64,000 nucleotides of DNA. Origin: Clostridiales bacterium. Its GTDB lineage: Bacteria > Bacillota > Clostridia > Christensenellales > Borkfalkiaceae. The notes under the pieces are model-generated. The model had not been told where the DNA came from and searched no databases. It saw only the letters and a program-made list of their open reading frames with translations. Below are positions 25,017 to 31,749 of this stretch, piece after piece. The stretch covers positions 39,022-103,021 of the forward strand of contig DPGH01000006.1 of NCBI GenBank assembly GCA_003523255.1. Reading direction: 5' to 3'. A program made the position numbers and the translations under genes. Every line of letters begins with the position of its first letter. Position 1 is the stretch's first letter.

Positions 25017-27014
25017 ATGGAAGAACATCACGAACATCTTCACGAGCATTGCGAAGAACATCACGAGCACTGTCATGAACACCATCACGATCACGACGAA
25101 TGTTGCGACGACGGGCTCGATTGCGGTTGCGAAAGTTGCAGAGAGAAAAGCGCAAAGCGTAAAGAAAAGGGAGAGGGGTTTTTCGCCGAATACGGCGCGG
25201 AGATAATAAAAATTCTTCTTTCCGCGATCGTACTTATTTTGGCGGTTACTCTTCCCGTGGGTGAAACGGTACAACTTATTATGTGCATCGCTTCGCTTAT
25301 CATATGCGGCTACGAGGTAATTATAAATTGCTTTAAAAATATTTTCAAAGGCAATATATTCGACGAAAACTTTTTAATGACGCTTGCGTCTGTGGTCGCG
25401 CTTTGCATCGGTGAGCGTTTCGAAGGAGCGTTGATTGTTATTTTATATTCTTTCGGTGAATTGTTAGAGGATATAGCGACCGACAGTTCAAGAAAACGTA
25501 TAGCGGGTTTATCAGAACTTAAATCAGATTCGGTAAGGGTTATTTTGAGTTCGGGCGTAACGGAAGTTTCTCCGGAAGAAGTCGAAGTCGGCACGCTTAT
25601 CGAAATCAGAAAAGGCGACAGAGTACCTCTCGACGGCGTTCTTGTCGGCGCTGATGCGGAGTTTGACCTTAAAGCGGTTACCGGCGAAAGCAAACCTTAT
25701 CACGTTAAAGACGGTGAAAGCGTTTATGCCGGCGCGATAAACATTGGCGCGCCAGTCGTAATGAGAACGACTAAAAAATACGAGGACAGCACCGTTGCGA
25801 GAATAATTTCGCTCGTAGAGGGTGCGAATGCGAAAAAGGCTAAAACGCAAAAATTTATCACCACTTTTTCAAAATATTATACGCCTACCGTGGTTGGTAT
25901 TGCGGTGTTGCTTGCATTCGTTCCGCCGCTTTTCGATTCGATGAATTTTGTTAAATGGATACTCAAAGCGTTAAACTTCCTCGTAATTTCTTGTCCGTGC
26001 GCGCTCGTTATTTCCGTTCCTCTCGGGTTTTTCGTAGGTATCGGCAGTTTATCTAAAAAGGGCGTTTTAGTTAAGGGGAGTAATTATATAGACGTTTTAT
26101 CGGCGGTAAACGTTACGGTGTTCGATAAAACCGGCACGCTTACGAAAGGTAATTTTAAGGTTGAAAAAATCGTTGCCGAAAACGGCTTTACGGAAGATGA
26201 TATAAAAAATTCCGTAGCGCCGATAGAAAGCAGTTCTTCACACCCGATAGCGAAAAGCATTACGGAATATTGTGCAGGATTTAAAACTTCTGCTATAAAC
26301 GTTGAAGAGATTGCGGGTAAGGGTATGAAAGGTAATGTAAACGGCAAAACGGTGTACGTCGGTAACGCCGCTTTGATGGCGGATCTCGGATTAACCGTTT
26401 CGGACGGAGGTTATTCCGGTACGGTCATATACGTTGCCGAAAACAGCAAGTTTGCAGGCAAAATACTTATTTACGACGAAATTAAAGAAACGTCGGTTGA
26501 GGCTATTAAACTTCTCAAAAAATACGGCGTTAAAAAGACCGTTATGATAAGCGGGGACAACGCGCAGGTTTGTAGAGCAGTGGGTGAAAAGGTCGGTATA
26601 GATGAAGTATATTCCGGTTTATTGCCCGATCAGAAAGCGGATAAATTATCCGAAATAATCGCCTCGGCAAACGGCAAAGTTTTGTATGCCGGCGACGGAA
26701 TTAACGATGCGCCTTCACTTGCAATGGCAGACGTAGGCGTTGCCATGGGCGGTCTTGGTAGCGAGTCCGCAATAGAAAGTGCAGACGTGGTCGTAATGGA
26801 TGACAACGCCTTGAAAATTCCTCTCTCCATAAAGTATTCGAGAAGAATCAGAAGAAAGGTGAAAGAAAACATTATCGGTTCGCTTGCGATTAAATTCGCT
26901 ATTATGGTGTTGTCGGTAGTATTTACGCTCCCCATCTGGGTTGCCATGATTGCCGACGTGGGCGTAATGCTTCTTGCGGTTGCAAATTCGCTTACAAACT
27001 ACATTATTAAATAA
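25017..27014 (+). CDS. cadA: P1B-type heavy-metal exporting ATPase with a His-rich N-terminus
   Basis: ATP-driven efflux of soft divalent metals across the membrane. Seen are the actuator VTGES, membrane metal site SCPCALV (CPC motif), phosphorylation site FDKTGTLT, SSSHPIAKS (the P1B HP motif) and GDGINDAP. CPC with these neighbours indicates Zn/Cd/Pb specificity. Instead of a GMxCxxC metal-binding domain, the first 45 residues are a flexible tail with at least 13 His plus Cys and Asp, followed by CGCESC. Length 665 is otherwise typical. ATG at 25017 follows AAGGAG; a second ATG at 25012 is out of frame. Confidence 0.92.
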   Translation: MEEHHEHLHEHCEEHHEHCHEHHHDHDECCDDGLDCGCESCREKSAKRKEKGEGFFAEYGAEIIKILLSAIVLILAVTLPVGETVQLIMCIASLIICGYEVIINCFKNIFKGNIFDENFLMTLASVVALCIGERFEGALIVILYSFGELLEDIATDSSRKRIAGLSELKSDSVRVILSSGVTEVSPEEVEVGTLIEIRKGDRVPLDGVLVGADAEFDLKAVTGESKPYHVKDGESVYAGAINIGAPVVMRTTKKYEDSTVARIISLVEGANAKKAKTQKFITTFSKYYTPTVVGIAVLLAFVPPLFDSMNFVKWILKALNFLVISCPCALVISVPLGFFVGIGSLSKKGVLVKGSNYIDVLSAVNVTVFDKTGTLTKGNFKVEKIVAENGFTEDDIKNSVAPIESSSSHPIAKSITEYCAGFKTSAINVEEIAGKGMKGNVNGKTVYVGNAALMADLGLTVSDGGYSGTVIYVAENSKFAGKILIYDEIKETSVEAIKLLKKYGVKKTVMISGDNAQVCRAVGEKVGIDEVYSGLLPDQKADKLSEIIASANGKVLYAGDGINDAPSLAMADVGVAMGGLGSESAIESADVVVMDDNALKIPLSIKYSRRIRRKVKENIIGSLAIKFAIMVLSVVFTLPIWVAMIADVGVMLLAVANSLTNYIIK

Positions 27015-27041
27015 GATCACTCTTTTCGCATAAAAATTTAT

Positions 27042-27077
27042 CGTAAAAGGCAGGGCTTTTCGGCTCTGTCTTTTACG
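27042..27077 (+). terminator. Hairpin after the metal ATPase
   Basis: A 15-base-pair imperfect stem (27042-27056 with 27063-27077, two G-T pairs) around TTTTCG. No strong T run follows, so it may be a terminator or an mRNA-stabilising hairpin. Confidence 0.55.
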
Positions 27078-27111
27078 TTTAAAAATCTTTTGTAAAACGC
27101 TTGTATTTTTG

Positions 27112-27131
27112 ACTATTGAATATTATATAGT
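27112..27131 (+). promoter_or_regulatory. PadR operator candidate, copy 1
   Basis: ACTAT-N10-ATAGT inverted repeat, 33 bases before the padR ATG and overlapping a possible -10. Read on the minus strand, 27112-27127 is identical over 16 bases to 28243-28258 upstream of the broken membrane gene. Confidence 0.5.
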
Positions 27132-27163
27132 AGTAAACGAAATTCAAACAGAAGGTGCATAAA

Positions 27164-27475
27164 ATGAACGTACAATATAAAAAGGGCGTTATCGAACTAT
27201 GTATTTTGTCCGTTCTTAAAAAAAGGGATATGTACGGATACGAACTTTCGGAATATATATCGAGGACGATAGACTTCGCCGACGGAACCGTGTATCCCAT
27301 TTTAAGAAAACTTAAAAAAGAGGGGCTTGTAAAAACCTATCTATCGGAAGAAAGCGGCGGTCCGCCGCGAAAGTACTATTCGATAACGCAAACGGGTAAA
27401 GACGAATTTGAGGCGGACTCGAAAGAATGGTTGGAGTTTGCCGAAACGGTAAATAAACTTTTAAAGGGAGAATAA
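27164..27475 (+). CDS. PadR-family transcriptional repressor
   Basis: Short PadR (103 residues) with winged helix: YKKGVIELCILSVLKKRDMYGYELSEYI, then TVYPILRKLKKEGLVKTY and a RKYYSITQTGKDEF wing, followed by a C-terminal dimer helix. ATG at 27164 follows AGAAGGTG; GTG at 27155 is possible. The next gene encodes a DUF1700 membrane protein, the usual partner of this PadR subfamily. A shared inverted repeat suggests that it controls itself and the gene at 28285. Confidence 0.9.
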   Translation: MNVQYKKGVIELCILSVLKKRDMYGYELSEYISRTIDFADGTVYPILRKLKKEGLVKTYLSEESGGPPRKYYSITQTGKDEFEADSKEWLEFAETVNKLLKGE

Positions 27476-27477
27476 AA

Positions 27478-28186
27478 ATGAATAAAGAAAAATTTTAAGC
27501 GAGATGAAAAGAGAATTGAACGAAAAAGGCGTTCAGGGCGTGGATGAAATTTTGGCGGAATACGAAGAACATTTTCGTATAAACTCGAAGAGGGGTGGAC
27601 GGAAGAAGAAATCGCAAAAAAGTTATCCTCTCCGAGCGAAATCGCCGAAGAGTATTTGGAAAGTGGAGAAAACGGAAAATCCGCCGCAAAAGGACAAGGT
27701 TTTAACGTATTCGGCGTTGTAGCAATGAGTATACCTGTCGCCGCGGTATATTGTCTTATGGTGGCTTCTGTCATCGTGCTTGCAGGCTTCAGTCTGTGTA
27801 CGTTTGCGCTCGGCATTTGTCTTATTTTTAATATAAACGTTGCGGGTCTTATTCCTGCGTTTCCGTCCTATCTTCCTATGCTTTTTCTCGGTATAGCGTG
27901 CTTATCTATGTTCGTATTATCCGCAATCGGTACGATTTATGCGTTTTTATACGTAGGACAATGGAGAAAATGCTATGTAAGATGGTGCGGTAACCTGTGC
28001 GGCGGTTTAAAGCCTTCCGTCTCTAAACACCCTAAAATTTCTAAAAAAGCAAACGGAGTAATGAAACTTATCGCCATGATCAGTCTGATTGTTTTCGTTG
28101 CGGCGTTCGCAATAGGATATTTTTCCGCTTGTGCGTATGCGGGCAGTTTTAAGCCTTGGCACGTTTGGAACTGGTTTACTAAATAA
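27478..28186 (+). pseudogene. DUF1700-family membrane protein, broken by two frameshifts
   Basis: Read through the breaks it gives about 236 residues: a soluble N-terminal helical domain (MNKEKF-LSEMKRELNEK..., SPSEIAEEYLESG) and four membrane helices, as in DUF1700 proteins found beside PadR. The ATG at 27478 runs only six codons to TAA at 27496. Restoring one T in the T4 run at 27493-27496 opens LSEMKRELNEKGVQGVDE. A second missing T at 27572-27575 joins EEH-F to YKLEEGWTEEEIAKK. Both are single-T losses in T runs. It overlaps no other gene and lies 2 bases after padR. Genuine decay or sequencing error are both possible. Confidence 0.75.
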
Positions 28187-28235
28187 TAATTTAGTGAGAA
28201 TTCGTCCCCGTAAAAGGGGATGAAAAAATTAAAAT

Positions 28236-28258
28236 ACTATTATATAATATTCAATAGT
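28236..28258 (+). promoter_or_regulatory. PadR operator candidate, copy 2
   Basis: ACTAT-N13-ATAGT containing TATAATATTCAATAGT, which matches the complement of the padR upstream site base for base over 16 positions. It lies 27 bases before the ATG at 28285 and may overlap a -10 (TATAAT). Confidence 0.5.
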
Positions 28259-28284
28259 GAATAAAACAAAAGAAAAGTGTAATT

Positions 28285-28990
28285 ATGTTATATAATATTG
28301 TTAGTGTGGTAAGTTTGGTTATAACGCTTTTGCTTACAAAATTAACGATAGGTGCAAAGAAAAGGGATCTTATCGCGAGAACGGTAAGCGTTGCGGCTTT
28401 CGCTTATAAACTTGTCTATTTTGCATACGTAAACGTTAAGGGGACCTTTTCTGCTCCCGTAGAGAAGCACGATAAGTTATTTTTTACTACCTATAATAAT
28501 TACTTTTAAGATTAAAAAACTTTATAACGTCGGTGCGTTTTTCGGTATGATATCCGGTTTGGGGTTCTTTGCTTATTATTCGATTTTCGGTTTTACAATG
28601 AACGCCCATCATACGCTTATCGAGGTTTTAATAGGCTGCTTCTGTCATGGGTATTTACTGTTATGCGGCGCGTACTTGTTTTTTACGAATCGCTTTGAAA
28701 GAAAAACAAGTTCTTCGTTGTGGATAACGATTTTGGCGATACTTTGCTGGGCGATGGTATTTTTCGATGATGAAACGAGAGGGGTTACCTTTGTATATTT
28801 TTTGATTAAGCCGGAGTTTTTAAATCTTTTTGCCGTGCCGGTGTTAAACGCTCTGTTAAAAGCGGTTTACTACGCGGCGTTATCGTTCGGATATTACGGC
28901 GTTACGCGATTATTTTACACGTTAAACGCTAAATGGGTAAAAAACCGAAACGACGAAGTTATTTACAGTGAAACGAACGTTGCCGCTTAA
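28285..28990 (+). pseudogene. Multi-pass membrane protein, broken by one frameshift
   Basis: Two overlapping frames form one protein of about 234 residues with six or seven membrane helices, resembling the YwaF/TIGR02206 integral membrane family (HHTLIEVLIGCFCHGYLLLC). The first frame (28285-28509) drifts into TTYNNYF and stops; the second is open from 28463 and continues SYFLLPIIITFKIKKLYN. Removing one T from the T6 run near 28480-28485 joins them as KLFLLPIIITFK. The downstream part runs to 28990 without a stop, so damage is recent or an error. Family name is tentative. Confidence 0.65.
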
Positions 28991-29000
28991 TGAAAAAGAA

Positions 29001-29026
29001 AAAAAGAGGGGATTGCCCCTCTTTTT
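29001..29026 (+). terminator. Bidirectional terminator between convergent genes
   Basis: AAAAAGAGGGG (29001-29011), ATTG, CCCCTCTTTTT (29016-29026): a perfect 11-base-pair stem with T runs on both strands. It overlaps the stop codon of the ABC permease gene. Confidence 0.9.
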
Positions 29027-29837
29027 ATCTGTCTTTATATTTTACTATTTTCTTTTCTAAAAGCGCGACTGCGGAATACATAATCGCCGCGAGTAAACAA
29101 AGCACCACGGTTGCCGCCATTACGAGGTCCAACTTAAAAACCTGACCTCCGTAAACGATGAGATAGCCGAGTCCCGCTCGCGAAACCAGGTATTCGCCCA
29201 TTATCGAGCCTATCCACGCCATACCGACGCTGATTTTAAGCATGCTGATAAATGTCGGCATACTTCCGGGAATAACTAGTTTTCCGAGTATTTGAAATTT
29301 TGTCGCACCCATAGAACGCAATAAAAGAATTTTGTCTTTATCCGTTGCGAGAAAGCCGTTAAGCATAGTGATTATGGCAACTATAACGCCGATAAGAACC
29401 GCCATGAAAATTATTGCCTTGCTTCCGCTGCCGAACCATACTATAATTATGGGACCGAGCGCGATTTTGGGCAAACTATTTAAAACAACTATATACGGTT
29501 CGAGAATCCTTCTCGCTCGTTCTGACCACCAAAGGGCAAGGGCGATTGCATAGCCTAATCCTACGGCGATTAAAAAACCGAGAAGCGTTTCGTAAAGCGT
29601 TACCGCTATATGATATAGCAAATTGTCGTTTGCAAAAAGATCTTTAATCGTTATCGCAATACGGGAGGGACTGCTCGAAATAAACGCGTCAATAACGCCG
29701 ATCGATGCGAAAAGTTCCCAAAGAGCGAGAATTGCTAAAAGAAGGGCAACCCGAAATATTTGAATCGCGGCGTTTTCTCTTTTAAGTTTTTTTACGTAAA
29801 TCTCGTGCATGTAAGAAAGCGTTTTTTTCTTCTTCAT
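29025..29837 (-). CDS. ABC transporter permease, SsuC/TauC-like
   Basis: Membrane component of an importer. The 270-residue protein has about six helices and the permease coupling motif region (MGATKFQILGKLVIPGSMPTF). The N-terminal FASIGVIDAFISSSPSRI and GEYLVSRAGLGYLIVYG are typical of the BinA/SsuC group that imports nitrate, sulfonate, taurine or thiamine precursors. It overlaps the ATPase gene by one base (TAATG). Confidence 0.88.
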   Translation of the reverse strand: MKKKKTLSYMHEIYVKKLKRENAAIQIFRVALLLAILALWELFASIGVIDAFISSSPSRIAITIKDLFANDNLLYHIAVTLYETLLGFLIAVGLGYAIALALWWSERARRILEPYIVVLNSLPKIALGPIIIVWFGSGSKAIIFMAVLIGVIVAIITMLNGFLATDKDKILLLRSMGATKFQILGKLVIPGSMPTFISMLKISVGMAWIGSIMGEYLVSRAGLGYLIVYGGQVFKLDLVMAATVVLCLLAAIMYSAVALLEKKIVKYKDR

Positions 29838-30586
29838 TAGTTTAGTTCCTTCCAGATTTCTTTAAAAAGTTTGCCGAACGACTCTTCTTCTCTACGTTCG
29901 GTAGGGGTGTCTGATTTAAATTCGAGTCTGTAAGTGGATTTTACCTTTGCCGGTCTTGCGGTTAATACCACGATTATGTCAGACATAGATATGGCTTCCG
30001 ATATGTCGTGAGTAACCAAAACAGCGGTTTTTCGCTCGGCTTTTATTATTTTGTAAACGTCGTCGCATACGGATAGTCTGGTTTGATAATCGAGTGCCGA
30101 AAAAGGTTCGTCAAGCAAAAGAATTTCGGGTTTTGCGGCGAGTGTACGGATAAGAGCGGCGCGCTGTCGCATGCCGCCGGACAGTTCGGAAGGATAGTTT
30201 TTTCTGAACTCATATAGTCCGTATTTTTTTAGCAGCGACAGCGCGTATTCTTTATTTTCCGGGGTTAAAACTTTTTTTACTTCGAGCGGTAAAAAGACGT
30301 TTTTTTCAATTGTCCGCCATTCAAAAAGTTGATCTTTTTGCAACATATATCCGAGCCCGCTTTTAAGGCTTTTGTCGCCCGCGTTAAAGGTTATGTTTCC
30401 GCTCGTCGGTTTAAGAAGTCCCGCTATTATGGATAACACGGTTGTTTTACCGCATCCCGAGGGACCTATTATCGAGAGAAATTCGCCTTCTTTGCAATCG
30501 AAAGTCAGACCGTTTATCGCGGTTATTTCGTCGTCGGGGGTTTGGTAGGTTAAAGAAACGTTTTTCAGTTCGAGTATTTTTTTCAT
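29837..30586 (-). CDS. ABC transporter ATP-binding protein, SsuB/TauB-like
   Basis: Energises import through the adjacent permease. Walker A GPSGCGKTT (about residues 42-50), Q-loop LQKDQLFEW, signature LSGGMRQRAAL (about 135-145), Walker B EILLLDEPFSALD and switch His in VLVTHD are all intact. Length 249 is standard. It lies between the binding-protein and permease genes in one minus-strand operon. Confidence 0.92.
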   Translation of the reverse strand: MKKILELKNVSLTYQTPDDEITAINGLTFDCKEGEFLSIIGPSGCGKTTVLSIIAGLLKPTSGNITFNAGDKSLKSGLGYMLQKDQLFEWRTIEKNVFLPLEVKKVLTPENKEYALSLLKKYGLYEFRKNYPSELSGGMRQRAALIRTLAAKPEILLLDEPFSALDYQTRLSVCDDVYKIIKAERKTAVLVTHDISEAISMSDIIVVLTARPAKVKSTYRLEFKSDTPTERREEESFGKLFKEIWKELN

Positions 30587-30615
30587 CGTTTTTTCCGCCG
30601 TAAATTTTTTTTGTT

Positions 30616-31605
30616 TTAGCCGAAAACCTCTTTCGCGAGCGTGTTGTCGACTATTTTTGAAAAGTCCGCTCTTTTATCGAGTTCGCCCGCGCTCGTCATA
30701 ACGTCTTGTAAACGGGTGAAACTCGCTTCGGTTGCCTGTAAATTCGTTTTCCAGGCGTTTATTTTTTTGTAGCTTTTTACCGACTGTTCGAGCGATTTAA
30801 TCGTAGTTGAGGGGAATTGTTTTACTATCGACTGCGCTATTTCGAGTTCGGTGTGAGACGCCATATATTCGTGTGCCTTTTTAAGCGCGGTCAAAAATCC
30901 TTTAACCGTTTCGGAATTGTTTTGAATATAACTTCCGAGCGCGATGAAAGAGGTGTACGGTATTTCTCCGCTTTTTTCGCCAACGCTTGCAACAACGTGC
31001 CATTTACCTTGCGCCTCGTATTCCGAAGCGGTCGGTTCGAAAACGGTACAATAATCGGCAGTTCCCGCAATAAACGCACTCGTCATAAGGTTAAATTGTA
31101 CGTCGAAATTCATCGTAAAGTCGGTGCCGTTTTTCATCCCGTTTTCGTTCATTACGTACTCGAAAGTCATTGCGGGTACGCCGCCGCGCCTTCCGGCAAG
31201 AATCTCTTTGCCGCGAAGATTGTTCCAGTCGAAATCCGGTTCGTCTTTTCTCGATACCAAAAACGACCCGTCTTTTTGAGTTAATTGACCGAAAACTTTC
31301 GGGTAATCCGCTTTATTTTGATTGTATACGTATATAACCGTCTCGGGACCCATAAGTCCCACGTCTGCGGTTTTGGATAAAATCGCAGTCATCGAGTTAT
31401 CCGCTCCGCCTCCGTTAGTCAGTTCGATTTTTATGTTGTTTTCTTCAAAATATCCGTTTTCGATCGCCACGTAAAGAGGGGCGTAAAATACGGAATGGGT
31501 TACTTCGTTAAGCCTTACGGTTTTAACGCCGCCGTCGTCATTGCAGCCCGAGAAGGGCATAATCAAAAGAAGACAGGAGAGTAGCAAAACTATAAATTTT
31601 TTCAT
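30616..31605 (-). CDS. Substrate-binding lipoprotein, NMT1/SsuA-like
   Basis: Captures the ligand outside the membrane. The signal peptide ends with lipobox FSGC, with the lipidated Cys at about residue 21, and the mature part (RLNEVTHSVFYAPLYVAIENGYF) is typical of the NMT1/SsuA periplasmic-binding fold. ADVGLMGPETVIY lines the usual ligand cleft. ATG at 31605 follows GGAG; TTG at 31608 is an alternative. No TPP or other riboswitch was recognised upstream, so the ligand (sulfonate, taurine, pyrimidine or similar) is unknown. Confidence 0.88.
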   Translation of the reverse strand: MKKFIVLLLSCLLLIMPFSGCNDDGGVKTVRLNEVTHSVFYAPLYVAIENGYFEENNIKIELTNGGGADNSMTAILSKTADVGLMGPETVIYVYNQNKADYPKVFGQLTQKDGSFLVSRKDEPDFDWNNLRGKEILAGRRGGVPAMTFEYVMNENGMKNGTDFTMNFDVQFNLMTSAFIAGTADYCTVFEPTASEYEAQGKWHVVASVGEKSGEIPYTSFIALGSYIQNNSETVKGFLTALKKAHEYMASHTELEIAQSIVKQFPSTTIKSLEQSVKSYKKINAWKTNLQATEASFTRLQDVMTSAGELDKRADFSKIVDNTLAKEVFG

Positions 31606-31690
31606 CAACGTTCTCCGTTTTTATTTTATAGTTTATATTATGAAACCTTTCGATTATTTGACAACGCGCCATTTCTTTTTTCGTTTTCGT

Positions 31691-31719
31691 TTGACATAGC
31701 GAAAGAATTAAAGTATAAT
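31691..31719 (+). promoter_or_regulatory. Perfect-consensus promoter of valS
   Basis: TTGACA (31691-31696), 17 bases, TATAAT (31714-31719). The start near 31726 leaves a leader of only about 24 bases, which excludes a T-box control element. Confidence 0.9.
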
Positions 31720-31749
31720 CTATCTCGTACTTTAAAGGAGAAAAGCCTA

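Noticed and set aside
25017..25110. DNA repeat or CRISPR-like array at CATCACGAACA-type repeats
   Set aside because: The repetition simply encodes His and Glu residues; there are no spacers.
25012..25206. Alternative frame over the His-rich tail (Thr/Ile-rich, 64 codons)
   Set aside because: It is an overlap artefact of CAT/CAC-rich codons; the +1-shifted ATP-ase frame has the better SD spacing and continues for 665 codons.
27478..28510. Programmed frameshifting in the PadR block
   Set aside because: The slip sites are plain T runs without a heptanucleotide slippery site or a following stimulator hairpin; indels explain them better.
31606..31690. TPP or other riboswitch before the NMT1-like binding protein
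   Set aside because: The gap is short and AT-rich with no recognisable riboswitch core; the ligand therefore stays open.
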